A stretch of DNA of 64,000 nt, from assembly GCA_026003495.1 (NCBI GenBank), contig BPHK01000001.1, positions 62,001-126,000 of the forward strand, read 5' to 3'. The notes beneath the pieces were generated by a model that did not search any database, had not been told where the DNA came from, and was given only the letters and a program-made list of their open reading frames with translations. This stretch comes from Candidatus Kapaibacterium sp. GTDB taxonomy: Bacteria > Bacteroidota > Ignavibacteria > Kapaibacteriales > NICIL-2. Shown here piece after piece: positions 10,201 through 20,265 of the stretch. Both the position numbers and the translations under genes were made by a program. Position 1 is the stretch's first letter; each line of letters starts with the position of its first letter.

Positions 10201-10762
10201 CGAACCAGTCCCCATCCTGAACGTTCGCCTGCGGGAATCTCTTGCAAACGCTCGTCCTGTCCATCCGAACCAAAATCGCTACGTTGATCCAAGCAATAAT
10301 CACCATGCAATCATCTACCGTCTCCCCGATGGAACCCTTGAAATCAGCGTCGTTCAATTCTGGGATGCTGTGCTCCGCTGCCGACTGCGCCAGCCACTCT
10401 ACCAAGTACCACCCAATTGCGAATTGGTCATGACACTTCACATCAACGACATCGTCCTGCTCGGATGCCCTGACAAAGTCCTCGAAGAGGTGTTCCAAAC
10501 ACTCACACCTGACCAACGCTGCAAATCGCTGTGGCCCTATCTCCACAAGGTGCAGAAGCTTTCCCAAAGTTCACCGAAGTCATGGGAACTATGCTTCCGC
10601 CACATTGCCGATGCTCGTCCATCGGAGGAAGCAAAGAAGGATTACATCCTGATTAGGAACTGGGGAACTGGTAAGCAGGGCTGGTTTACGTACAATCCCA
10701 TCAAACTGCGCGTGACTCCGAGCGGCTTGATCTACCGGTGGGGAGAGCTACCGCACCACTAA
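7271..10762 (+). CDS. cas9: Cas9 RNA-guided DNA endonuclease, type II-C
   Basis: 1163 residues; the ATG at 7271 has GGAGGG 4 nt upstream. It cuts DNA matching crRNA with help of tracrRNA. All nuclease residues are present. RuvC-I: GLDIGANSIGWAV with D8. The arginine-rich bridge helix follows at about 55-78 (RRSARQRRRQLFRRKLRKR). RuvC-II: IVIELARDLKR with E573. HNH: VEHIFPYDRSLDD with H652, and N675 exactly 23 residues later as in Neisseria Cas9. RuvC-III: DHRHHALDA with H804 and D807. The C-terminal about 300 residues form the PAM-interacting region. The length is slightly above the usual II-C size (about 1000-1100). The absence of csn2 and cas4 supports II-C. A weak promoter (TATTTTG at 7231) lies upstream. 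Confidence 0.97.
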   Translation: MERFVGLDIGANSIGWAVIEQNGTSGAILGIGVYTFPEGVENFGEGDREISRNATRRSARQRRRQLFRRKLRKRTLLKLMAAHGLCPALSEDELRQWHKSGQFPERTEVQQWIKLNPYHLRLRATQERVTLYELGRIFYHLAQRRGFPTSSRRAQQDERSTIEKGDVKAGKPGIEQTRALLDHAPTLGSALATLYPPEGQPYRNNTSRIRNRYTDRQMYVAEFEFLWEKQRQFYPDILTDDLKAQLGGRRKDGYSIDGVLFLQRPLRSQKHLVGRCTFEPSKPRCLRSHPLFERFRALQFINSILCNDLPLDADDRSRVLRLMLTKKNLKFTDIRKAIGKLSAEYIFNYADDDSIVGSPTNAALASKNIFGKAWFDKSDHEQHQIWHVLQSFDDRDKLIHHATTKLGMSDTAAKHFASVQLTDGYASLSLKAIRAILPFLEQGYPYHLAVALAGTRRALGPRWDQLDEEQRTALCDTIEGLVGSGVRGGYLDKLKEMLRTKFKLSDKELSKLYHHSQFRAANQLLNRIPTDAVYTSQLLALRNPAVTNVLFATRRLVNELLSRFGHFDRIVIELARDLKRTKSQRAQIRKEQQRREIINRTISAILEKEGIRPTAENILKYRLWLECNKTCPYSNRSISFHQLYNGEVQVEHIFPYDRSLDDSYLNKTLCFADINRKKGNRTPYEFFTNDFGMDRWEEVKQRLRQTFTNQRFWQKDSPLDYFPERRKKYERFIAEKLPSDFVGRQLNDTRHASIRAVEMLQLVCPNVSASAGTATAKLRKLWGLDRVLGDPVSDTKSRKDHRHHALDAIVLACTRPAHIQQLATANARKYSKEPQLEPPWSSFRFDVEDAMQRCIVVHHRTNRVITRLNVTTTVGGTVLRYRSLAARGPLHRETFYGKHLDPSDGQVYYHVRKPLAQITKRAQVEKIVDRAIRELVEARIKELGGYGSNDDVPKGAFFGTNPDGSPQPLLFLPNRRGEPVPILNVRLRESLANARPVHPNQNRYVDPSNNHHAIIYRLPDGTLEISVVQFWDAVLRCRLRQPLYQVPPNCELVMTLHINDIVLLGCPDKVLEEVFQTLTPDQRCKSLWPYLHKVQKLSQSSPKSWELCFRHIADARPSEEAKKDYILIRNWGTGKQGWFTYNPIKLRVTPSGLIYRWGELPHH

Positions 10763-10822
10763 CTTCAGACACTGGCTCCACGTGCCGATGATGGAATGGA
10801 ACACTAAGCCAAGGTAGCCCCA

Positions 10823-11722
10823 GTGATCAAGCGAACGATTGTCATCGCAAGTCCCTCGTACCTGCGGCTGGAGCACGAGCAGTTGATCATCGAACATGCC
10901 CAGTCGGGAGCGATTGCGCGCGTTCCGATCGAGGACATCGGCTATTTGTTGTTCGAAAATCGGCAAATCACACTCACGCATGCATTGCTGTCGCGTTGCG
11001 TCGAGCAGGGTGTCGCGGTTGTTACATGCGATGGTTCCTTCCTGCCCTCTGGAATGGTTCTGCCAATCGGGCAGCAGCATCACCTCCAAGGCGAACGATT
11101 TCTCCAGCAAGTTGCGGCAACACTCCAACTGCATCACAAGCTTTGGGAGCAGACCGTACGTGCAAAAATTCTCAACCAGGCCCAACTTGCACAGCGGGTT
11201 GGCTACCGCTCCTGGCGTTCGATCGAGCGCATGGCAAGCCGCGTCCAGCTTGGCGACCGCACCAACTGCGAAGCAAGTGCAGCCCGTCACTATTGGCGTG
11301 GGATCTTCGGCAACACCTTCACTCGCGACCCCGAAGGCGAGCCCCCGAACAATTACCTCAACTACGGTTACGCTATTCTCCGCGCTGCTACAGCGCGTGC
11401 ACTCGTCGGTAGTGGCCTCTTCCCGATCCTTGGGATCCACCACCGTAACCGCGGGAACTGCTTCGCGTTGGCTGATGATGTCATGGAACCGTATCGCCCA
11501 TTCGTTGATGGAATCGTCTGGGAACTCTCCCGCAAGGGACCACTTCCTGCAGACCTATCGCCCCCTGCGAAACGCCAACTCCTCGAAGTACTCACGCTCG
11601 ATACAATTATCGAAGGCGAGCGCTCTCCGCTACAAATCGCACTCTCGACGACTGCTGCGTCACTGGCTCAGTGCTACGCAGGGAAACGAACGACGATCAT
11701 CTACCCTCGCATGCCTGAGTAG
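10823..11722 (+). CDS. cas1: Cas1 integrase of the CRISPR adaptation complex
   Basis: 299 residues, type II Cas1. It integrates new spacers at the leader-repeat junction together with Cas2. The expected metal ligands are visible: E150 in RTNCEASAARHYW, H206 in ILGIHHRNRG, and E222 in ADDVMEPYRPF. The N-terminal beta domain carries the usual VPIEDIGYLLFENRQITLTH. It lies 60 nt after cas9 and 22 nt before cas2, all on the plus strand, so the three genes probably form one operon. Confidence 0.96.
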   Translation: MIKRTIVIASPSYLRLEHEQLIIEHAQSGAIARVPIEDIGYLLFENRQITLTHALLSRCVEQGVAVVTCDGSFLPSGMVLPIGQQHHLQGERFLQQVAATLQLHHKLWEQTVRAKILNQAQLAQRVGYRSWRSIERMASRVQLGDRTNCEASAARHYWRGIFGNTFTRDPEGEPPNNYLNYGYAILRAATARALVGSGLFPILGIHHRNRGNCFALADDVMEPYRPFVDGIVWELSRKGPLPADLSPPAKRQLLEVLTLDTIIEGERSPLQIALSTTAASLAQCYAGKRTTIIYPRMPE

Positions 11723-11744
11723 TCCCACGATTGCGTGAACACAA

Positions 11745-12113
11745 GTGGCACCACGACACCGACAGCATTTGCATCTCGATTCACAACGACTCAGTGGGTA
11801 TCGCATCATGTGGCTTTTTGTTATGTTCGATTTGCCGACTGGCACAAAAAAGGAACGCGATGCAGCGACGCGGTTCCGGAAAGATCTGATGCGGGATGGT
11901 TTCACGCGAATGCAGTACTCGGTCTATATTCGGCATTGCCCCAGCGGAGAATCAGCAGAGACCTTCATTCGACGAATCGAATCGTACTTACCGGACTATG
12001 GGCAGGTGACAATACTGCGTGTAACCGATAAACAATTTGGCTCGATGCTGCACTTCTATCGCTCCAAGCCACATCCTGGTCCAGAAACTCCGGTTCAATT
12101 GGCAATCTTCTGA
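11745..12113 (+). CDS. cas2: Cas2, partner of Cas1 in spacer acquisition
   Basis: 122 residues with the ferredoxin-like Cas2 fold signature YRIMWLFVMFDLPTGTKKER; the Asp of FDLPT is conserved. FRKDLMRDGFTRMQYSVYIRHC and the ending VQLAIF match Bacteroidota type II-C Cas2. An internal ATG at 11808 (MWLFVMF) is possible, but related proteins have a short N-terminal extension ending in YRIMW, so I keep the upstream start. Confidence 0.93.
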   Translation: MAPRHRQHLHLDSQRLSGYRIMWLFVMFDLPTGTKKERDAATRFRKDLMRDGFTRMQYSVYIRHCPSGESAETFIRRIESYLPDYGQVTILRVTDKQFGSMLHFYRSKPHPGPETPVQLAIF

Positions 12114-12126
12114 ATGCCGACGCTGC

Positions 12127-12165
12127 TAAAACAGCACTGCTCCGAGCCGTATGAGACTCGGAGCA
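12127..12165 (-). terminator. Hairpin at the trailer end of the CRISPR array, possible terminator
   Basis: A perfect 9-bp stem, TGCTCCGAG (12138-12146) with CTCGGAGCA (12157-12165). On the minus strand it is followed 5 nt later by TTTT (12131-12128). It lies about 75 nt beyond the last repeat in the direction of crRNA synthesis and could end both the array transcript and cas2 readthrough. The T-tract is short. Confidence 0.5.
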
Positions 12166-12241
12166 GGCTGCACATTTGCCGACCGAACGCCGACTGATAC
12201 AACCGCAACTACCAATGATGTTTGGGGATTACGGAAGCTCT

Positions 12242-14179
12242 GTTGTCGGCAAAATTACTTTGTGTCCAATCCGCAACGCGCGCAGTACGATGTCGCATCA
12301 GCCAGTTGTCGGCAAAATTACTTTGTGTCCAATCCGCAACCGTGCACGTGCGCACTGCGTCACGTACTGGTTGTCGGCAAAATTACTTTGTGTCCAATCC
12401 GCAACCCTACGCGCATCGTCGTATGCGCCGCTGTTGTCGGCAAAATTACTTTGTGTCCAATCCGCAACTGCATGTCGACGTCATCCGCGCGCTGGGTTGT
12501 CGGCAAAATTACTTTGTGTCCAATCCGCAACACGCGACCAACGCTCGATGCTGCAGGTTGTCGGCAAAATTACTTTGTGTCCAATCCGCAACTCACGCAA
12601 CTGTCATTGCGCACGTTGGTTGTCGGCAAAATTACTTTGTGTCCAATCCGCAACCGCTATGTGCGACCGCTAGCACGCATGCGGTTGTCGGCAAAATTAC
12701 TTTGTGTCCAATCCGCAACCACACGCAGCAGTGACGTCTGCCTGGTGGTTGTCGGCAAAATTACTTTGTGTCCAATCCGCAACCGCAGCTCAAGGCTGAG
12801 TTCACGCTACGTTGTCGGCAAAATTACTTTGTGTCCAATCCGCAACCGAAGCATTGCTTGCATGCACTTGCAGTTGTCGGCAAAATTACTTTGTGTCCAA
12901 TCCGCAACCGAGCAGCGTGCGCATCGCCGCGTACGTGTTGTCGGCAAAATTACTTTGTGTCCAATCCGCAACCATGTGCGATCGACGCTGGCACGTCAGT
13001 TGTCGGCAAAATTACTTTGTGTCCAATCCGCAACTGCGTGTGCATGCGTTGCGACGCAGGTTGTCGGCAAAATTACTTTGTGTCCAATCCGCAACCATGC
13101 AGTCGCTCGAGCTGCAGACTCAGGTTGTCGGCAAAATTACTTTGTGTCCAATCCGCAACTCGGCTGCGTGCGATCGAGATCATCGTTGTCGGCAAAATTA
13201 CTTTGTGTCCAATCCGCAACTAGCAGATGCAGCCGACTCGACGGCGTTGTCGGCAAAATTACTTTGTGTCCAATCCGCAACAACATCAGCCTATGCGGCT
13301 CACGTACGTTGTCGGCAAAATTACTTTGTGTCCAATCCGCAACTTGCGCGATGTCACTTCGACTGCCGAGGTTGTCGGCAAAATTACTTTGTGTCCAATC
13401 CGCAACCTCAAGCGTCGCAGACATGCGCAGCGCAGTTGTCGGCAAAATTACTTTGTGTCCAATCCGCAACCGATCGCGTAGCAGATAAGCACGGTCAGTT
13501 GTCGGCAAAATTACTTTGTGTCCAATCCGCAACGTGCGCCCGGCTTCGTGAACCGTCCGTTGTCGGCAAAATTACTTTGTGTCCAATCCGCAACCAGCGC
13601 TAACGCAGTACTGCTGGCAGTGTTGTCGGCAAAATTACTTTGTGTCCAATCCGCAACCGTGCGTACGCAATTGCGTCAGCCATGTTGTCGGCAAAATTAC
13701 TTTGTGTCCAATCCGCAACTGACGCATCCTTAACGCTGTCGCGACGCAGTTGTCGGCAAAATTACTTTGTGTCCAATCCGCAACCTGCGGACGATACGCA
13801 CGATCACCCGACAGTTGTCGGCAAAATTACTTTGTGTCCAATCCGCAACACTCAAGCGCACACACTTGCCACGGCGGCAGTTGTCGGCAAAATTACTTTG
13901 TGTCCAATCCGCAACCGAAGAGGTAGAAAATCCATGATTACGATAGTTGTCGGCAAAATTACTTTGTGTCCAATCCGCAACCAGCGTGTGCAACAGCCGA
14001 CGCGGTAACATGTTGTCGGCAAAATTACTTTGTGTCCAATCCGCAACAGCGGATCAACACTTTTGAACAGCAGCTTCGTTGTCGGCAAAATTACTTTGTG
14101 TCCAATCCGCAACCTGTGGACGGCTTCTGTGCATTTTACTTTAGTTGTCGGCAAAATTACTTTGTGTCCAATCCGCAAC
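12242..14179 (-). CRISPR. Type II-C CRISPR array: 31 identical 36-bp repeats, 30 spacers
   Basis: On the plus strand the repeat begins GTTGTCGGCAAAATTAC and ends CCAATCCGCAAC; all 31 copies appear identical. The tracrRNA strand shows that crRNAs are made from the minus strand, so the leader end is at 14179 and the repeat 5' half is GTTGCGGATTGGACACAAAG. Numbered from 12242 (oldest) upward, spacers 1-25 measure 27,29,27,27,25,26,29,28,27,26,28,26,25,28,25,25,26,27,28,27,25,27,26,29,29 nt, and spacers 26-30 are all 30 nt. The leader-distal spacers are also compositionally odd (see findings). No degenerate terminal repeat is visible at either end. Only 15 nt separate the array from the katG stop codon. 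Confidence 0.99.
14152..14159 (-). promoter_or_regulatory. -7 promoter element inside the CRISPR repeat (first of 31 copies)
   Basis: Positions 21-28 of the repeat in the crRNA direction read TAATTTTG, an exact TANNTTTG -7 element. A TTG lies at repeat positions 2-4, 16 nt upstream. Predicted starts fall in the last few repeat bases, just before each spacer. The same element recurs in every repeat (plus-strand offset 8-15 from each repeat start). Leader-end copy given here. Confidence 0.5.
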
Positions 14180-14194
14180 CTGCCACAACGCAAC

Positions 14195-16360
<2,166 letters not shown>

Positions 16361-16393
16361 CTACTGTAGGGAGGTTCAACATAGGTGCTTTAG

Positions 16394-16401
16394 CAAATTT
16401 A
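16394..16401 (-). promoter_or_regulatory. -7 promoter element of katG
   Basis: TAAATTTG on the minus strand, exact to TANNTTTG, 40 nt before the katG start. No TTG at -33. Confidence 0.55.
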
Positions 16402-16413
16402 CAACGCGCTGCG

Positions 16414-17670
16414 CTACCGAGCGCTTGTGCTGGTGGTCTGGGGAGCCGGTGGCATGCGACCGATGATCGCATCTGCGAGCCGGCGATAGTGCGCGCCGAC
16501 GCTCTGGATGCTAAACGAACACTCCAAGAACGAGCGCACCTGTTCGCTACGAAGTTCGGCGCACAGTTCGTCATAATGCGCAAGAATTTGCTCGAGTGCG
16601 CCTTTCCACGAGGGGACATCACTGGCCCGGGAAATAAGCCGCTCGAGCATCGGGAAGTGCCGTACCCACAGTGTGGCTTCCTCGGCTGCAATGACTGGTT
16701 TACCGGCAAAGAGTGCCTCGATGATTTTCCCCTGAATGCCCGCACCAATGCGGACAGGGCTGATGAAAATGTGCATTCGTTCGAGTAATGCTTCGAGCTC
16801 CTCCTCGGGGAGAAATCCTGTCCACTCGATGCCCTCGAGCGCGCGGAAGCGTCGGCGCAACGATGCAGGTGCATCCCCGATGAGGTAGAATCGAAGGCGA
16901 GGAATCTGGGCTGTGAGCCGAGGCCAAATCTTGCCGAGAAACCACTCGATCCCTTCGCGGTTGGGGAAATAGCGATAGTTGCCGAGAAAGTAGAGATTGA
17001 GTTCGCCTTCTGCGTCGAGTTGTGCTGGGTAGCTTTGGCGTGATGGGACAGCAGTGTTAATCACCACAGGTCGCCGCTTGTGCTCTGTACCAGCTGTCAC
17101 ATACGCGCAGTCGTCCTCCCCGACGATGGTGACATGCTCGAAGCGTTTGACCATCGCACGCTCGTAGCGCCGGAACTTGATTCCTTCGAGCAGAACCGGC
17201 AGTCGCAGTGCGAGAGGGTAGGAACGCCACCCCCGCACGTAGTGCCGCGCAATTGAATCGTTCAGATCGAGGATGACTTTCCGCCGCAACGAGAGCGGAA
17301 GCTTCTCCAGATAACGTCCAAGACGCAGAGTGTGGACGTAGATCACGTCTGCTTCTTCCGCAAGGGCACGAAATCGTTGCTCGATGGCGGGATCGTAGAG
17401 CATCTCCACTTGCCATGGACGCAGGCTGAATGCTCGTTTGAGAATGTTCAGGCACACTTGCCACAATGGAAGCGAGTAGCACTCGAATTGCCCGTTCGAC
17501 CGTAGCTGTGCGCTCGCTGCAGGATTAGCTTTCTCCCAAGTTACGATAAACACATCACGCTGATACTCTGCCAGCTGCTCGATGACTGAATGGTACACGC
17601 GAAACTTTGTGCTGTCGCTCGGCGGGTATGGCTGTTTATGAAGAAAAACAAGGGCTCGTCGTTTTGCCAT
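16414..17670 (-). CDS. Glycosyltransferase, GT-B fold (GT4-like)
   Basis: About 418 residues from the ATG of MAKRRALVF; upstream reading into the COX15 gene is not supported. The N-terminal half has HKQPYPPSDSTKFRVYHSV, typical of the acceptor domain. The C-terminal half has the donor-domain pattern LYFLGNYRYFPNREGIEWFL and the loop SPVRIGAGIQGKIIEALFAGKPV, which binds the nucleotide sugar. Probably cytoplasmic, acting in surface polysaccharide assembly; donor and acceptor are unknown. It starts 4 nt after the stop of the heme A synthase gene, so the two may be cotranscribed. A related enzyme is encoded at 59778-61007. Confidence 0.85.
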   Translation of the reverse strand: MAKRRALVFLHKQPYPPSDSTKFRVYHSVIEQLAEYQRDVFIVTWEKANPAASAQLRSNGQFECYSLPLWQVCLNILKRAFSLRPWQVEMLYDPAIEQRFRALAEEADVIYVHTLRLGRYLEKLPLSLRRKVILDLNDSIARHYVRGWRSYPLALRLPVLLEGIKFRRYERAMVKRFEHVTIVGEDDCAYVTAGTEHKRRPVVINTAVPSRQSYPAQLDAEGELNLYFLGNYRYFPNREGIEWFLGKIWPRLTAQIPRLRFYLIGDAPASLRRRFRALEGIEWTGFLPEEELEALLERMHIFISPVRIGAGIQGKIIEALFAGKPVIAAEEATLWVRHFPMLERLISRASDVPSWKGALEQILAHYDELCAELRSEQVRSFLECSFSIQSVGAHYRRLADAIIGRMPPAPQTTSTSAR

Positions 17671-17674
17671 GTAG

Positions 17675-18766
17675 CTATGCTGCTTGTTCTCGCACCGGCG
17701 GTGATGCTGTATTCCACGCAGGCACAGCTTGCCCACCAGGAATGGTTGCGGCGGTATGGAGAAGGCGCACCAGGAGCACCACAAGCACGATAGCGCCACC
17801 TTGGTGCACTATCGCTAGTGGCAATGAAACGTGCGTGAGCACCACGAAAATGCCCAGCAGAATTTGCACTCCGAGCATCGCTGCCAGGCCCCAAAGCAGT
17901 CCTGTGGTTGCTGGAGTATAGCCGCATACTTGCCGCACTGCTCGCCACAAGAGCGGAAGGAGCAGCAGAGCCAGAAACGGTAGCCAACGATGAACGAACA
18001 TCACCGTCACCGGTGCTTCCAAAAGGTTCATCCACGCTGGCTGCACAAACGTAAACAGCCCCGACGGTATGAGCACACCGAACATCAAGGGCCAGCTATC
18101 GGAAAGGTAGCCTGCCTTGAGTCCTGCCGTCATACCGCCGTAGATGATCTGCACGGTGAGGATGCCCAGCGCAATCGTCGTTGATGCGGTCGCACGATTC
18201 CAATGGAGCCGTTCGATCAGTGGAGCACGGATTGAGCGCAACGTCCAGACGGTAAGTGCAATTAGCGACAGTGCCAAGAGCAAGTGCGCTGTAAGCCGAA
18301 AATGGCTCACTGCTGGTTGATCAACTAGCCCACTGGCAACCATCAGCCATCCCATGACCGCTTGCCCGACAAAGAGCAGACCGATCGCAATAAATTTCCC
18401 GCGATGCTCCCAGGGCAGTTGGCCACGCAACCAAAACCACAAAAATGGAATTGCAAAGTACAGCCCTACCGCACGTGCGAGTTGGCGGTGAATCCACTCG
18501 ATCAAGAAAATGTAGCGGTACTCGTTGAGCGTCATTCCGCGGTTGACTTTCTGATACTCGGGCGTCTGCTGGTATTTAGCGAATTCTTCCTCCCATGCGC
18601 GCTCGGTCAGTGGTGGAATTGCCCCGCTAATTGGATTCCACTCCACAATCGAAAGCCCCGAGCGTGTCAGACGCACAAACCCGCCGACGAGCACCATCAG
18701 TGACACAAGAACTGCAAAGCCACGGAGCCAGCGACGCACCGAGCGAGGAACTACAGTACAATCCAT
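17675..18766 (-). CDS. ctaA: Heme A synthase, COX15/CtaA family
   Basis: 363 residues with about eight transmembrane helices. It converts heme O to heme A for cytochrome c oxidase in the inner membrane. Characteristic elements: GGFVRLTRSGLSIVEWNPIS near the N-terminus, the His-containing helix IFLIEWIHRQLARAVG, the loop SHFRLTAHLLLAL, and the second-half histidines MFVHRWLPFLALL and PLAIVHQGGAIV. The order and length fit proteobacterial/mitochondrial COX15-type (type 2) proteins. It implies an aa3-type oxidase elsewhere in the genome. Confidence 0.93.
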   Translation of the reverse strand: MDCTVVPRSVRRWLRGFAVLVSLMVLVGGFVRLTRSGLSIVEWNPISGAIPPLTERAWEEEFAKYQQTPEYQKVNRGMTLNEYRYIFLIEWIHRQLARAVGLYFAIPFLWFWLRGQLPWEHRGKFIAIGLLFVGQAVMGWLMVASGLVDQPAVSHFRLTAHLLLALSLIALTVWTLRSIRAPLIERLHWNRATASTTIALGILTVQIIYGGMTAGLKAGYLSDSWPLMFGVLIPSGLFTFVQPAWMNLLEAPVTVMFVHRWLPFLALLLLPLLWRAVRQVCGYTPATTGLLWGLAAMLGVQILLGIFVVLTHVSLPLAIVHQGGAIVLVVLLVRLLHTAATIPGGQAVPAWNTASPPVREQAA

Positions 18767-18911
18767 TGCGAAAACAGATTATCTACACGGTGAGGCACTG
18801 CAAAATTACTCGCAGCTCATGCGAAGAGGTGCGCGAACCCTTGGCTTGTCCACTAACGACAGTACCGCAATCGCACTGCAGTGCAAAACGGTATCGGAGC
18901 CACCCGCGTAA

Positions 18912-19493
18912 TTACCGTGACGGTGCCTTCACGATCGCAGCGATTGCCATGCCTGCCAACGACCATCCTACTACAGCATCGACTATCATCGCTGCTGTAT
19001 AGTCTGCAGGGAAGTACAACCAATTCATTGCGACAAGGTGATCAGCGACGGCAAGGAATATTCCCAGAATGCCACAGAACGACACCCGCTGCCAATAAGA
19101 CCCAGCTACCGCCGTACTGCGTGACAGTAACCAGGATGCAATGAATGCTGCGAGAACGAAAATCACAAAGCCCCATACAAACTGGCCGACCATCATGGGA
19201 TCACGACCTGTCGGGATGTAGAGAATCATCCCAATTGGTCCTCGCATGTGCCGTTTTCGCCAGGCTTCCTCCGTAGTGGTACCCTGCGAAGGGGCATCCA
19301 TGCCTTCCATCATGCCAGGGAAGTAGTACATCCCCTCAGTGGTGATGCAGCGTTGCAAGGTCGCGACCACACTATCTTCTTTCGGCAGAGGGCGCATGGT
19401 CATAGTATGGTGTGGCAGAACTGTCCACGCAAGCATGCCCCAGACAAACAACACTATTCCACCAGCCAGAGATGCAAGAATGAGTCGTTTCAT
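18912..19493 (-). CDS. Conserved membrane protein of unknown function
   Basis: 193 residues. An N-terminal hydrophobic helix (LASLAGGIVLFVWGMLAWTV) is followed by a polar stretch rich in Met, His and Gly (LPHHTMTMRPLP, YYFPGMMEGMDAP), then three more membrane helices (VGQFVWGFVIFVLAAFIASW, FCGILGIFLAVADHLV, AMIVDAVVGWSLAGMAIAAI). The Met/His-rich external segment could bind copper, which would suit its position beside a heme A synthase; that is speculation. I do not recognise the family. Confidence 0.65.
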   Translation of the reverse strand: MKRLILASLAGGIVLFVWGMLAWTVLPHHTMTMRPLPKEDSVVATLQRCITTEGMYYFPGMMEGMDAPSQGTTTEEAWRKRHMRGPIGMILYIPTGRDPMMVGQFVWGFVIFVLAAFIASWLLSRSTAVAGSYWQRVSFCGILGIFLAVADHLVAMNWLYFPADYTAAMIVDAVVGWSLAGMAIAAIVKAPSR

Positions 19494-19583
19494 CAGACCA
19501 CCACGTGTTGTTGAACATCATCTCACCCATCGAAGTTATCCACCTCAGAAGGGACGCAACAAAAGTACAAAACCCAACGATGT

Positions 19584-20219
19584 TCACCACACCGGGCGTG
19601 CAACGACCAGATACTGCACAATCGAAAACGGGCGTGCCAATCCGAGCGTGGTCAGATTGAGCAAGAAAAATTTCCAACTCCTACTTCGATTCGCGCTAAC
19701 AAAATCAGCTGTGTATCCGCTCGAGCGAAACAGCTGCTCGATCGTATGCTGTGTAAAAAAACGCAGGTGTGTTCGGTCGAGGATGCCGCTTGGCTCGTAC
19801 TCAAAGCGATCGAGGAGAATCTTGGCAAGAACACGCGCATGGCGAAGATTGGGGATGCTTGCTACAAGCACACCCGTTGATGATAGGAGCGGGCGGAGCC
19901 TGCGCAGCAGCGCCCATGGATCGCGCAAATGCTCGAGCACGTCGGCGCAGAGAATGCAATCGAAGTAGCCGGCAGGGAAGTCGAGTGCCATCGTTTCGAC
20001 ATCGCCACAGAAGACGCGGTCGAGCCGCGCGGCTGCTTGCTCTGCTATCTCCGGCACAAATTCAATCCCAACGACTTCCTCAAGACCGAGCGTATCTTTT
20101 GCGTAGCGTGCGGTCAATCCAGCGCCGCAGCCAATATCGAGCAGCCGTCGCGCCGTCGGCGGCACGTGACGGACGACATCGGTGCGAACAAGGTCATAGT
20201 AGGCTGCAGCGTCTGTCAC
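19584..20219 (-). CDS. Class I SAM-dependent methyltransferase
   Basis: 211 residues. The SAM-binding glycine loop is LLDIGCGAGLTARYAK near residue 27, followed by the acidic VVGIEFVP strand end and the post-II motif GDVETM. FDCILCADVLEHL is motif II, and IPNLRHARVLAKIL plus DRTHLRFFTQHTIEQLF resemble sugar- or lipid-modifying methyltransferases found near glycosyltransferases. The substrate is unknown. Confidence 0.85.
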   Translation of the reverse strand: MTDAAAYYDLVRTDVVRHVPPTARRLLDIGCGAGLTARYAKDTLGLEEVVGIEFVPEIAEQAAARLDRVFCGDVETMALDFPAGYFDCILCADVLEHLRDPWALLRRLRPLLSSTGVLVASIPNLRHARVLAKILLDRFEYEPSGILDRTHLRFFTQHTIEQLFRSSGYTADFVSANRSRSWKFFLLNLTTLGLARPFSIVQYLVVARPVW

Positions 20220-20265
20220 CTGCTATGCAAGCACGAACTGGTAAACGCGGAGCAAAATTACTCGC

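Noticed and set aside
9734-10567. 277-codon minus-strand frame inside cas9
   Set aside because: Shadow of the cas9 codon pattern; no recognisable domain.
12242-14179. Plus-strand transcription of the array, in line with cas9-cas1-cas2
   Set aside because: The tracrRNA hairpins and T-rich terminator only make sense on the minus strand, which pairs with minus-strand crRNA. The plus strand of the repeat has only a near-match (TACTTTG) to the -7 element.
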